Shown piece by piece: positions 44,787-55,440 of a stretch of 64,000 nt of DNA. A model generated the notes under the pieces. That model did no database searches. It was not told the DNA's origin and saw only the letters and a program-made list of their open reading frames with translations. The stretch covers positions 24,845,817 to 24,909,816 of the forward strand of contig CM037879.1 in the NCBI GenBank assembly GCA_021292165.1, in the 5' to 3' direction. This DNA is from Shinisaurus crocodilurus. Its lineage: Eukaryota > Chordata > Lepidosauria > Squamata > Shinisauridae. Position 1 is the first letter of the stretch, and every line of letters begins with the position of its first letter. Made by a program: the position numbers and the translations under genes.

Positions 44787-45025
44787 TCTTTGGTGATTTA
44801 GTTTCCTGATGATAAAGCTTTATTAAGCTAATTCTATGTTCCATTTATTTTAAAAGCATCTGACCATTTCAAAACTTCTCTCTGCTTTTTTCTTAAATGT
44901 GTTCAGTTGGGCTCAGGAGTTGATTTGACTATTTTGCATAGCCTGAGGCTGGTCTTCCGTGCTAAACCACTTGATACATACTAGCCTGGTTTCCTGGAGT
45001 TTAAGGGAAATCCTGTAAAAAGTAA

Positions 45026-45048
45026 ATATATATATATATATATATATA
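45026..45048. repeat. (AT)n microsatellite
   Basis: About eleven AT units. Confidence 0.95.
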
Positions 45049-45469
45049 AAGGCCCGTCCTTCTCCATAAGTACAAACCCTAAGTCTGGATCATGCACATG
45101 ATCAGGTTATTAATCACTGAGGAGCCTGCACCTCCACCCCTGCAAGGTAGGATGGGCTGCAAGACACTCTTGGTTGCATATTTTGGAGGTAGAGCTGCCA
45201 CCAGCCACAGCTCCTCAGTGGCTTTCTCCCAAGCCAGAACATGGGCAAAGGGCTCTTTAACCTCCTCATCAACAGAGGCTTTGGCAGATGTGAGGGTCCG
45301 CCAGGGATCACCGCTACAGGTTGCTGCATCCTCCCAGCAGCAGAGAGCGAGCCGGGAAGGTGGCTGGCAGCTCAGTATGATGTCACAGAGTCGCTGCATG
45401 TCCACCGACCAGCCCAAGCACTGGGAACAGCTGCAGCTGTGGGAGGGACATGTGCGAGGATAAACCATC

Positions 45470-45660
45470 CTTTAAAGAGAGAAGAGGAAGAAAGGACGGA
45501 GAAAACCGGAGGAGAAGGGAGAAGACAGAGGAGGAAGGATGGCTGGAGAGAGAGACTGAGGGGGAAGGTGTGGAGGGCCAGTGGAAAGCAGAAGGAGACA
45601 GAGAGGAGGAAGAGGAGGAGGCCAGGCAAAAGCAGAAAGTGTGTGTGGGAGGGGAAATCA
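45470..45660 (+). repeat. Purine-rich tract
   Basis: Nearly all A and G over about 190 bp (GAAGAGGAAGAAAGGACGG-like), with few pyrimidines. Open frames on both strands here are a by-product of the composition. Confidence 0.85.
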
Positions 45661-46928
45661 AGTTGACTGAGAATCAGGGGGCTGTCTTCTCTTTGGCCTT
45701 ACCCAGCTCCAGAGGAACCCAGTGGGGTACTACCATTCCCTGGGCAAGCAGTAATGGGCAGATGGGACACTCTGCAGGAGAGGCCCGACACCCCTGACTC
45801 GCCCAGCCAATACTAGAGGAATCCCCCTGGGGCAGGAAGACAGGAGTACTATTAACGCAGAGACCGCAGGTGAACACAGGGGTGGGGAGCTATTTACCTC
45901 TTGCAGAGGGGAAGAGCAATTCATGCGCACGTGTGCGTGCGCGAATACACACAAATACTGAAACTTAACCTTCTCCCCAGGAGAAATGAGGTGAAGCCAC
46001 TCTGAGCCTGGCTTGCCAAGGCTGGTGGTGACAACAAGAGAGGGGTTGGATTCTCAAAAAGAAGCAGGACGAACTCTCCAAAAAGGAATTAACAGCCTAT
46101 TCCTAAGGGTAGCCAAAACTGAGAAGTCCCAAGTTACTTGAAAGACCCTTGGGAGGACCAAGGTGGAGCTCCTTGCCAGAAACGCAGGGAAAGGGGGCGG
46201 TGGGTGGGGGCGTGTACTGTCAACAAGAGGCGGCCCTTAAATGTGGAGGGCTGGTCCCTGCCAAGTGATGTAATGAGGGAGGGCAAATAAACTACCAATG
46301 GGAAAAAACGTACCCATGACCGTCTTTTATACGGAAGCCATGGAGCAAGGTGGCTTTGACGTTCCCCTTCTGGGGGACCCGTACCCAGCACAGTTCTCTC
46401 CTTACGCATGTCAGCTGATCTCGTCCATGCATGAGCCAAGATGAGGCAGATGGGAGCGAGTCATGGAAATGCATAGTAAGGGGAAGGGCATTGCCAAAGC
46501 CTCTGTTGCCGTGCATGCTGGGAAGAGGAGTCTTTTGTCTGCTGCCTGCATCCGGGCTCTCGTGAGTGTTGAGTCAGCAGGAGGGTCCCAAGTGAGATGA
46601 TTATCGCTGATTCTAACCTTGTTCTAACCGTCATGAGGTTCTCATTGGTTTATAGGCGTTCAGATTATTTGTGTCTTTTAAAAACGTGAAACTGGTGACA
46701 TGCCAAAGTTAGCAACAGTTTCAAAATATTTCCCCTTAGAAAGAACTGCAAAAGATTTCCAGCTGCCACTTCCATGAGGGTAAGCAGCAAGTCGAAATGC
46801 TGATCAAAGCAGGGTCTGGATGCTTCTCTTCTGCAAAAATAACAAGATTATGTTAAACTGCAGGTTCATCTGAGGTTGCTGTAAAGACCTTTGGGCTGGG
46901 GCTTAAGAAACCAGGGCTGCTACTTTAA

Positions 46929-47159
<231 letters not shown>

Positions 47160-47209
47160 TAAGAACGGTGTTGACTTTTCTTGAGGAGGGTATGTGGAAT
47201 GTGCAAGTA

Positions 47210-47460
47210 CAGTCATGCCTTGGATTGAGAGCATAATTCGTTCCGGAAATGTGCTTGTAATCCAAAACACTCTTATATCAAAATGAAATCCCCCCAAAAA
47301 ATTTGTACAGAGAGTTTTAATTTAAGCCGTACTACAGTACTTGTACTGCAAGACGTCGCTTGTATATCAAGTAAAAAAAAATATTAAATAAATATTTAAA
47401 AATTTGCTTGTCGTGCAAAACGCTCTCAAACCAAGTTACTTGCAATCCAAGGTATTACTG
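47210..47460. mobile_element. Tc1/mariner-type MITE (pogo/Tigger-like ends)
   Basis: CAGTCATGCCTTGGATTGAG and CTTGCAATCCAAGGTATTACTG are imperfect terminal inverted repeats, flanked on both sides by TA (47208-47209 and 47461-47462). 251 bp, no coding. It starts 52 bp after exon 13. Confidence 0.85.
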
Positions 47461-48079
47461 TACTTCCGTAGGCCTACAGACCTCTTTGGATGTGTCCTGT
47501 GATCTGCTTTCAGCTTACCTACTGCTACCACCATCCTGCATAGGGCCACCTTTCTTTTTTCCTTGGCATTTTTGCTCAATGAAGTTCCTGTTGGGGGAAC
47601 TTCTTGAATTACCTCTGAACTCTTTTCCCCAGAAGCCCCATAGTCTCTGCTGTTCTAGGTCTTCCTTATGGGTTTCAGAACTCTTTATTTCTCACCATCA
47701 TCTTTCTATTTCCAGTGCTCAGGTTGTGAGTGTGGTTTCTCATGTAGCCCAAACAGTGCCACCCACACACAGGAGATGTATCAACAGGCTCAGGAAAGCC
47801 CCAGGGCTTGCAGAAGTACAATCTTAAGAGAGAGAGAAAAAACCCTCAATGGGCCAGTGAGGACTGAGCATGCTCAGTGAGCATGGAATGCTGACCGTTG
47901 GAGGGTGGAAACAGAAAATTGGGAGGTGGGAGCAAGTGGAAGCATGGAATGGAGTGGCTGGAACCCAGAACAGCCCTCCCCGCTGCAACATTTTGTTGCA
48001 GGTGCCACATGCTCTGCTTCTACAAACCTGCCCATTTTTTGAGATCATCCAGGGAGGTTTTGGTCTGGGTGCCCCCACC

Positions 48080-48330
48080 TTCAGAAGCAAAGTGGATGGC
48101 TACCAGGGAAAGGGTCTTTCCTGTTGTGGCATCCTGACGGTGGAATGCCCTTCCTAAACATACAGTTGCCACATGCCATGTTCAGTATGTTTCAGGTGCC
48201 AGGTGAAAGCTTTGGGTGGGCTTTAGTTATTTAACTATGGCTTTTAGCTCTTATTTTAATTCTGATGCATGTTGGAATTATACATATTTTAAAATTTTTG
48301 TAGGGAAACTTTAATTTTCAGTGGGTTTAA
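48080..48330 (+). mobile_element. L2-like LINE 3' end
   Basis: GGGAAAGGGTCTTTCCTGTTG, TGGAATGCCCTTCC, TTTCAGGTGCCAGGTGAAAGC and an AT-rich tail follow the usual L2 3' order. Confidence 0.6.
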
Positions 48331-48645
48331 ACATAATTGTTAAAATAATACAAACATTAGCCATGATGATAACATCATTTCCCACACTGGCCCACTTATG
48401 CTCTTCTCTGCTTCCTTTTGCCTCTTGCCTTAGTTTCATGATTGGGGAGATAGCACCTACATGCTGGAAACATGTAGATCCCTCCCCACCAAAGAACCTC
48501 TGGAAATTTCTTTCTTCCTTGTCTTTTGAGATTTTAGAAGGTGGAATAAAAGCTGTGAATCTCAGGCACTGAATTCTTTTCTCAGTAAAAATTATGTGTT
48601 TGTGCAGAATGCACTGAATCCCAAGCGTTCTATTCTGCACAAAAC

Positions 48646-48882
48646 ATAAGCAGAGCTGTGTTGGATCAGACCAAGGCCCATCTATTCTGCATTCTGCCCC
48701 CCAGTGGCCAACCGGACACTTATGGGAAGCCCACAAGTAGAACATGAGCACAAGTAATAGCACTCTGCCACTCATCTTCCCCAGCAACTGGTATTGAGAG
48801 GCATACTGCCTCTGCTCTGATACAGGTGGTAATATATAGCCATCATGACCAGTAGCCATTGATAGCCTTATCCTCCATGACA
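48646..48882 (-). mobile_element. CR1-like LINE 3' UTR fragment
   Basis: On the - strand: GGCTATCAATGGCTACTGG, CAGAGGCAGTATGCCTCTC, CCCACAAGT in inverse, and TGGGCCTTGGTCTGATCC with the terminal CAGCTCTGCTTATG. Confidence 0.75.
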
Positions 48883-49049
48883 AGGCAGGGACTGATGGTG
48901 AGTGATAATTTGTCCAAGGCTATGTTATGAGCGCTTCCTTGCATAACTATGTGAGCCTACTTTCTAGGACCAAATCTGCTACATCTATTGAATACTAATT
49001 TTACTGATGTTTTCCTTTGTACGTGCCTGTGTGCGCGTCTGTGTGTATG

Positions 49050-49265
49050 GAAACTGTGGCAAGCTTCAAACACCTCACTCAGGCTTTTCCTAAACTACTC
49101 CGAGCAAAACGACTATGTTTTACTGCTTTTCTTATAATGTTTATATGGTATTTATTGTTTTATACTGTTTTTATATTGGTTTTTATATTGTATCTGTTTT
49201 TATGTAAACCACTTGGTTTACATAAGCCTGGGATGTTAAGCCACATAGAAGCAGCTTAAATATAT
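49050..49265 (+). mobile_element. L2-like LINE 3' end
   Basis: AAACACCTCACTCAGGC, TATTGTTTTATACTGTTTT, GTAAACCACTTGG and GAAGCAGCTTAAATATATAA are an L2-type terminal segment. Confidence 0.55.
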
Positions 49266-49432
49266 AAACATTTGAATGTGCTCACAGGAACCTCCCAAGT
49301 GAGGTTTCTGATAATCTACGTTATCATCTCTGGCCCATGAAAGTTTGTGCCATAGCACATGCTGTTTGCTTTTTGGAGCTGTTCTAAATTTAACCGCTTT
49401 AAGAGTCCAATATACAGTGTCTTTCATTTTAG

Positions 49433-49680
49433 GACTGCAACAGAAAACTCATTAGTAATCATTGATGAGCTGGGAAGAGGAACATCTACGTATGATGGGT
49501 TTGGATTGGCATGGGCAATCTCAGAATATATTGCCAGCAAAATTGGAGCCTTTTGTATGTTTGCTACTCATTTTCATGAACTGACGGCACTCGCTGACCA
49601 AATTTCCTGTGTGAATAACTTGCACGTCACGGCGCTAACTACTGAGGAGACCCTGACGATGTTGTACCGCGTGAAAAAAG
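49433..49680 (+). CDS. MSH2: MSH2 exon 14 (Walker B, H-loop)
   Basis: Contains Walker B and D-loop [16 protein letters not shown] (Asp codon 49464-49466, catalytic Glu codon 49467-49469), the helix [18 protein letters not shown], the H-loop ATHFHEL (His codon 49569-49571) and [18 protein letters not shown]. This completes the ATP hydrolysis centre. The length is 248 nt, identical to human exon 14. The acceptor is cattttag ending at 49432 and the donor gtgagg at 49681. Catalytic residues are intact, which argues for a functional gene. Confidence 0.99.
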
Positions 49681-49957
49681 GTGAGGTGCACTGCAGAGCT
49701 AGGGTGGAGAAAATCGGCCTTGTTTACTGCAAAATGCTGTTCCTTCACAAAGCTAAGTGGCTGATTGCCTGAAAGACAGCATTTTATAAGTTTCAAACTT
49801 TGCAGTTTTATCTACCTTAGTTTCACCTTTACCCTTTCCTTCAGTGACTTGGTGCAGATGTAACCTCTAACCATAGTGAAGTGTTATATCTGAATAGCCA
49901 AACCCAGGTTTGGGAGTGACTGCAAATTGAAATGGGAAGCTGTGGTTTGAAGCACGA

Positions 49958-50165
49958 ACCAGTTCACACAAAGAAACAGCCCACGGTTTGTTCTTGGGTT
50001 AGAACTCTGGGTTGTTTCTCCCTCAACAACCCAGAGTTTCAGGTTCGCATGTCACAGAGAACAACCCAGGGACCCGTTATTTAGCACAGCAGAAGTTGCA
50101 GAACAGTTGGGAGCTCCCAAACAACTCCCGCACGCTCCCAACTATGGGTTGTTTCATCATGCATA
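49958..50165. mobile_element. AACCCATGG-type MITE, rearranged
   Basis: AACCAGTTCACACAAAGAAA, CCACGGTTTGTTCTTGGG and AACTCTGGGTTGTTTCTCC, followed by the inverse AACAACCCAGAGTTTCAGG and ACTATGGGTTGTTTC. Several inverted motifs but no clean termini. Confidence 0.6.
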
Positions 50166-50521
50166 CTGTGTCAAAAATCTGCACCGTATGGGTCCTGTAT
50201 TGTAATACCCTTTTCTGTTTCTGTCCTCAGAATCCCCTCCAATCTGTATGCACCCCCTCCCTTCTGTTACTTGTAGTGCTTTGCATAGAATAGTCCTAGT
50301 CAGTTTATTTGTATATCACATTTCCCACAATAACATTGTGCTCCAAGCAGTTTACAAAACAAGCAAATACCATCATTATAATACATCACAATACAACATT
50401 AACTGAATTACAGTTCATTGAAAGCATACTTATTATTTAGGGTGGTTAAAACAAAAGGGGATTGTGAGGAGCTCCAAAAGGATCTCTCCCAAACAGAGAA
50501 TGGGCATCAAAATGACAAATG

Positions 50522-51432
50522 TGGTTCAGTGTAAGCAAGTGTAAAGTGATGCACGTTGGGGCAAAAAACTTCCAAGTATAAGCTGATGGGATCTGAGCTA
50601 GCGGTGACTGACCAAGAAAGTGATCTTATGGCTGTGGTGGACAGCTTGATGAAGATGTCAGTCCAGTGTGTGATGGCTGTGAAAAAGGCCAATTCCATAT
50701 AGGCATGATTAGGAAAGGAAAGGAAAATAAAATTGCCAATATCATACTCCCCTTATACAAACCTATGGTGCAACCACACTTAGAATACTGTGTACAGTTC
50801 TGGTCACTGCACCTAAAAAAAAGGATATTGTAGAGTTGGAAAAAGTGCAGAAAAGGGCAAGTAAAATGATCAAGCGGCTGGAGCAACTCCCCTATGACAA
50901 AAGGTTACAACATCTGGGATTGTTTAGCTTGGGGAAAAAAGGCAAGTAAGGGGAGACATGATAGAGGTGTACAAAATTATGCATGGTGTGGAGAAAGTGG
51001 ACAGGGAAACATTTTTCTCCCTCTCTCATAATACTAGAACCTGTGGTTATCCCATGAAACTGATTGGTGAGAGATTCAGGACAGATAAAAGGAAGTCCTT
51101 CTTCACACGGTGCAGAGTTAAACTATGGAATTCACTTCCAGAAGATGTAGTGATGGCCACCAATTTGGACAGCTTTAAAAGGGGATTGGACAAATTCATG
51201 GAGGAGAAGGCTATCAATGGCTACTAGTCCTAATGGCTATATGCTTCCTCCAGTATCAGAGGCAGTCTGCCTATATACACCAGTTGCTGGGAACCATGGG
51301 TGGGAGGGTGCTGTTGCACTCATGTCCTGCTTGTGGGATCCCGTGGGCAGCTGGTTGGCCACTGTGTGAATAGAATGCTGGACTAGGTGGACCCTTGTCT
51401 GATTCAGCATGGCTGCTCTTACGTTCTTACTA
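50522..51432 (+). mobile_element. CR1-like LINE 3' end, longest copy
   Basis: 5' part corresponds to reverse transcriptase C-terminal sequence (TACAGTTCTGGTCACTGCAC; GCAACTCCCCTATGAC). It then has an open frame [20 protein letters not shown] ... [10 protein letters not shown] at 50958-51224 and a 3' UTR ending GATTCAGCATGGCTGCTC and TTACGTTCTTA. The upstream part has stops and a deletion. Confidence 0.85.
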
Positions 51433-51953
51433 AAAATTTAAAAAGCATAGGACATACCAGCAAGTCAATTAACAATATCCAGTACTGATAATAACATATT
51501 CCTTCTTTAAACAATTCATTAAATTGTTCATGTTAGGAGACCTAACAATCAGGTAGCTCATCCACATCAAGCTCACTGCAAAAAGGGGAAAGAAAAACCA
51601 CAAGGCACATCAAGCAGCACACCCTCACCAGGGTCCCATGTCCTGAGCAAAGAATTATGATGCTTCTGATAATGCAACCAAACTGACATTTCCCCTTTTG
51701 CATTGTTCTCCCACTTTGATAATGTTTTTTAGGGATGTTTACTATGACAAAGCTTGAAAAGCCCCCTGAATTTGACTGAGTTTCACATTTGTCCAATTAT
51801 TGGAATTAGGTTTGGTTGCTAGAAGTCATGGCTGAGTTTGACCCTGATGTCCCTTTCAGGCAGTTTCCTCTCTCCTAGAATAAATATCATAGAATTGGAT
51901 GGATGTGTTGTTTTTCCCCTTCTGGGGACTGTAACCAATGGTGCTTCTTCCAG

Positions 51954-52126
51954 GGGCTTGTGATCAGAGCTTTGGCATCCATGTAGCAGAGCTGGCTGCC
52001 TTTCCCAAGCACGTGATAGAGAGTGCCAAGGCAAAGGCTCTGGAGTTAGAGGAGTTCCAGAACACTGGAATGCCCCAGGAGGATGGCGAAGAGCCAGCAG
52101 CCAAGAGATGCTACAGAGAGAAGCAG
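51954..52126 (+). CDS. MSH2: MSH2 exon 15 (helix-turn-helix, dimer interface)
   Basis: Reads [20 protein letters not shown], then [14 protein letters not shown] and [13 protein letters not shown], the conserved end of the ATPase domain and start of the C-terminal helices that contact MSH6 or MSH3. The length is 173 nt against 176 in human: one codon is missing in the variable acidic stretch between EEFQ and EPAAK. The acceptor is cttccag ending at 51953. The donor is gtttgt at 52127, weak at +3. A SINE lies about 75 bp downstream of this donor. Confidence 0.97.
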
Positions 52127-52204
52127 GTTTGTTCACCTTTTATTCATTCATTCATCTCTCAAACATTTTATATAGAGCGTATGTACTATTGATTTTTGGG
52201 TTAC

Positions 52205-52330
52205 CTTTGTTATCTCGCCTTTCCTCCAAGAAACCCAAGGTGGCGTCCATGATACTTTCCCTCTCCATTTTATCCTCACAACAACCCTGTGAGGTAGGTT
52301 AAGCTGAGAGTCAGTGACCCCTCCCAACTC
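52205..52330 (-). mobile_element. Sauria-type SINE fragment next to exon 15
   Basis: TTATCTCGCCTTTCCTCC, CCATTTTATCCTCACAACAA, GAGGTAGGTTAAGCTGAG and GTCAGTGACC in the usual - strand order. Confidence 0.75.
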
Positions 52331-52931
52331 CACCAAGCTGGCTTCTCTTCTGCATAATTTATTGCATGTGTACCTTGCCAAAAAGCAAAGGGTGGAGGGA
52401 ACGCTCCTGTATGTGCATTAGGGACTCTAAATGTACTCCCAGACTTTAAAATATGCTTCCCGCTTCCGTTTTCATGGTGGCACTGTGAACGCCTTCCCCT
52501 CTGCTTCTTGTTTAAATGCCCGTGTAGGAAAAGGATGGAGGGAACATCAATTATGGATGAAATGTGGATGATTCAGTTACATATATTTCATTACGTTTAT
52601 CTTGAGGAAGGTGCAACATTGAACTCTAGACAGATTAAATAACCTACCCAAAATGCTATGCAGAGTAGAGCAGACTTTCCTCACCTGTGGTGCAGATGCC
52701 AGCACATTCAAAGGTTCTGGTTTCAGATAGTGGCTGTTACTTTCCAAATAAGGTAGTCTTGCCCCATCAACCGTGTTGCTGAAGTATTTGGAGAAGAATT
52801 AACAAGAGTCTTGTGGACTGCTTTTGTTAAATCTGTTATCAGCAGCTAAGACTTCATTAGTCTGGTTGTGGAAATCAGCAGCAATCCCAACAAGGAGTTG
52901 TTGATCAAGGTCTTAGAAATAGCAGAAACGA

Positions 52932-53098
52932 CAGGGATGTTGAAGAGTCCTTGGTCTCGAGTCACGAGTCTTTGGACTCGAGTCCGAGTCCTTGGTCCAA
53001 AATGGTGACTCATGAGTCACGAGTCCCTCTCAAAGCTGATTCCACGAGTCCCTATTAAAATCAATGCGTTTTTTCCCCAACAAAATAAGGCTATTTCA
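52932..53098. mobile_element. GACTCG-rich hAT MITE, half copy
   Basis: CAGGGATGTTGAAGAGTCC, TTTGGACTCGAGTCCGAG and CAACAAAATAAGGCTATTT are the inverse of 55850-56024. Only one terminus is present. Confidence 0.85.
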
Positions 53099-53109
53099 GA
53101 TGTGTGGCT

Positions 53110-53417
53110 TAAATAAATTCTAGGCACAAGTGTGGGTGGGGCTAAAGGCAAAGGGGGCGGGGCCAAGAAACAAAAAAATTCCGGCGTATTTTAGCTTGAA
53201 GTTCTTACTGCTAGTAACGAAACCTTGGAAAAGACATTTCAGCCTTTTAGAATATGGAAGAAATTGCTCAAAAACCAGGAAACCACCAAATGAAAGGTGG
53301 TTGGGGGTGGGGAGGAATGGAAACCACCTGATGATGTGGGGGAGAACCCCGAAGAGGGTGGCTCGGCACCCCAGGCACGCTGGCTTTGGCTCCTGGGCGT
53401 GAGGTTTAGCACTCCTT
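53110..53417. mobile_element. hAT-type repeat related to 14000-14340
   Basis: GGTGGGGCTAAAGGCAAAG, AGACATTTCAGCCTTTTAG, CCACCAAATGAAAGGTGG and the end GTGAGGTTTAGCACTCC. Abuts the GACTCG-rich half element. Confidence 0.65.
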
Positions 53418-53467
53418 TAAAGCCATATCATTCATTTAAAAATTTTGAGCAAACTTGCTCTTGAGTG

Positions 53468-53592
53468 GCTTTTCCCAACCTCGGATCCCCAGCTGTTGGA
53501 CTACAACTCTCATCTTCCTGACTATTGGACATGCTGGCTGGGGATGATGGGAGTTGTAGCCCAACATCTGGGAACCCAAGGTTGGGAAAGGC
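53468..53592. mobile_element. Palindromic hAT-type MITE
   Basis: TGGCTTTTCCCAACCTCGG to CCCAAGGTTGGGAAAGGCTG, with inverse copies GGACTACAACTCTCAT and ATGGGAGTTGTAGCCC. Confidence 0.85.
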
Positions 53593-53600
53593 TGCTCCAG

Positions 53601-53796
53601 AGGGGCCATAGCTCAGCGATAGACCTCCTGGCTTTGCATGCAGAAGGTCCCAGGTTCGATCCCCTGCATCTCCAGGTAGGGCTGGAAAAACTGCTTGCTG
53701 AAACCCTGGAGAGCCATTGCTGCCAGTCAGTGTTGACAATACTGGGCTAGATGGACCCATGTTCTGACTCAGTAGAAGGCGGCTTCCTATGTTACT
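53601..53796 (+). mobile_element. tRNA-derived SINE, best copy
   Basis: GGGCCATAGCTCAGCGATAG (A box), GGCTTTGCATGCAGAAGG, CAGGTTCGATCCCCTGC (B box), GAAACCCTGGAGAGCC, GCTAGATGGACCCATG and TGACTCAGTAGAAGGCGGC with the tail TTCCTATGTTACTAAC. The head is tRNA-like, but the anticodon arm is not usable. Confidence 0.88.
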
Positions 53797-54104
53797 AACT
53801 GTTGATGAAAGGGGTGGCATTAGCTCAACGGAACCACTGAAATGAACAACTCTGCGGGCCTCGAAGGATTTTAGGCTTTAAATGTACATCAGTGAGAGAG
53901 CTTTGCAAGCCAGTGTTGCTTCTATAACAGAGAAAGCATCATCTAGGCAGTTGTTAATATAGCAGCTTTTGTTCAGCGACAAATACTCATCATAAAGCAA
54001 GGAAGCCAGAGTATGAAAAGTTTTCACTGATTCAATAAGCTACATTTCCTGTGCTTGGCAGAGTTGCCCCAGGGAGCTAAAAAAACATGGTTTTTCAGGC
54101 GGGA

Positions 54105-54250
54105 ATATAGGGTAGGTTAGGATTTTAAGCTGTAATGGTATTTTGTATTTTGTTTTATTGTATTTTTTATATATATTGTACATCACCCAGAGTGGCTGGG
54201 TCACCGGCCAGATGGGCGATTCAGAAATATAATAAAAATAAGTAAATAAA
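54105..54250 (+). mobile_element. L2-like LINE tail
   Basis: ATTGTACATCACCCAGAG, GGCTGGGTCACCGGCCAG, ATGGGCGATTCAGAAATA and an (AAAT)n-like end. Confidence 0.65.
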
Positions 54251-54309
54251 TACTTATTTATTGTAAAGTTGGTATCAGTCTTCCAATAAACTGTTTCCTG
54301 TGTTTGCGT

Positions 54310-54381
54310 GTTGGGCCAGCATAGCCGATGGGAATTGTGGTCCAACAACATCTATGAGGGCCACACCTTTCCCATCCCTGC
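54310..54381. mobile_element. Palindromic hAT-type MITE, right half
   Basis: GGGCCAGCATAGCCGATGG, GAATTGTGGTCCAACAACATC and CCTTTCCCATCCCTG, ending 68 bp before exon 16. Confidence 0.6.
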
Positions 54382-54448
54382 TGTAAAGGAATCTAGGAGG
54401 GCACAAACCAATGGTTGAGCACCATTCTTTTTTTTTTTCCTTTTTCAG

Positions 54449-54619
54449 GAAGGTGAAAAAATAATCCAGGATTTCCTTTCTAAAGCGAAAGCCATGCCAC
54501 TGGCAGACATGTCTGAAGAGGACATCAGAGCCAAACTGAAGACGCTAAAAGATGAAGTTTTGAGAGAGAACAACAGCTTTGTAAATGAAATCATTTCCCA
54601 AACAAAAGTTGTTTCGTGA
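54449..54619 (+). CDS. MSH2: MSH2 exon 16 (C-terminus and stop)
   Basis: Last coding exon: [20 protein letters not shown], then [18 protein letters not shown] and [16 protein letters not shown], with a TGA stop at 54617-54619. It has 56 residues plus stop (171 nt), exactly the human exon 16 length. It forms the C-terminal helices of MSH2. The acceptor follows a long T-rich tract (54428-54446, tttttcag). The final residues differ from human, as is usual at this terminus. Confidence 0.97.
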   Translation, partial: EGEKIIQDFLSKAKAMPLADMSEEDIRAKLKTLKDEVLRENNSFVNEIISQTKVVS

Positions 54620-55125
54620 CATTAGAGAGCGAAAGAAGAAGTTGCTTGAAATCATCCTTTTCAGATCGGAGGTACACTCCACACCCGAACCAGTGCAGGA
54701 CCATAGCCAAAAGCATGGCCTGCTGCGAATCATCCACCTGTACCATAAGGCAAAACACATGATACGACATTGCCATGTGGCAGATTTCCCCACCCATGCT
54801 AGAGGCAGCCAACAGAGTGGAGTTGGGGATTGGGGAAATTTGCAACAGTGACGTCCTGCCATAGGTTTTGCCTTCCTCAATGTTACGGGCAGAGAGGAGT
54901 TGTCACGGGATTACTAGTTTTGGACGCTAGGCATATCCTGGTTGTAGTTCTGACCTCAACATAAACAATAATGGTTCTCTTGTCTTGTTTTGTAATGTTT
55001 TTCCCTGAATAATGTAACAACTGCCTTGCATCTGTTTTACTTATGAAATGTAGGTATTTGTCGTGCCAGCTGCAATGTTTTCTGCTATATGAGTGTATTT
55101 TGAATAAATCACACTTTCTCCCCTA
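54620..55125 (+). other. MSH2: MSH2 3' UTR (inferred end)
   Basis: Follows the TGA directly. No recognisable repeat is present in this interval, in contrast to both flanks, which fits retained transcribed sequence. The end is inferred from the polyadenylation hexamer at 55103; the exact cleavage point cannot be seen. Confidence 0.75.
55103..55108 (+). terminator. MSH2 polyadenylation signal AATAAA
   Basis: Canonical AATAAA about 485 nt after the stop codon. It is followed by a pyrimidine-rich stretch and then GTTTTAAG and TGTTAGTC, which could serve as the GT-rich downstream element. Cleavage is expected roughly 15-25 nt later. Confidence 0.75.
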
Positions 55126-55440
55126 GTTTTAAGAAGCATGTTAGTCTCAGAGAAACAAAAACAGTCGTGGAGTTTCTCCACTTTTGGCTGGAAACTTTTA
55201 GTCTATGCCTAACACAAGCATAGGCACTGTATTTAATACCAAAGGCTACAACAAGAAAAAATCTAATTTCCCAGTCAGGGCTGTGCTTCTATATATCTAT
55301 GCTGTATGTCTTCATATGACTTTCATGGACATATTGAACTCATTCTACAGTACTGTATTCCAAATTTGAAATTATTACCCTTAAGCAAATGCACATGGTC
55401 GGGGTGTAGTTCCCCCCTCCCCTTATTTTATCTCTATTAC

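Larger units (their letters stand above)
49681..51953 (+). other. MSH2 intron 14
   Basis: 2273 bp. Contains a MITE fragment with AACCCA-type motifs and a 0.9-kb CR1-like LINE 3' end. The part 51435-51950 shows nothing I can name. Confidence 0.9.
52127..54448 (+). other. MSH2 intron 15
   Basis: 2322 bp. Contains a Sauria-type SINE (-), a GACTCG-rich hAT fragment, a second hAT-type repeat, a palindromic MITE, a tRNA-derived SINE and an L2-like tail. Nothing assigned in about 52335-52930 and 53800-54100. Confidence 0.9.

Noticed and set aside
45079..45800. Overlapping open frames on both strands
   Set aside because: Explained by purine-rich and GC-biased composition that lacks stop codons; no family resemblance.
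50012..50293. 93-codon frame in intron 14
   Set aside because: Covers inverted AACCCAG motifs of a MITE; no domain.
53601..53796. Possible tRNA gene
   Set aside because: A and B boxes are tRNA-like, but the anticodon and acceptor stems do not pair and the sequence continues as a SINE with several copies in the window.
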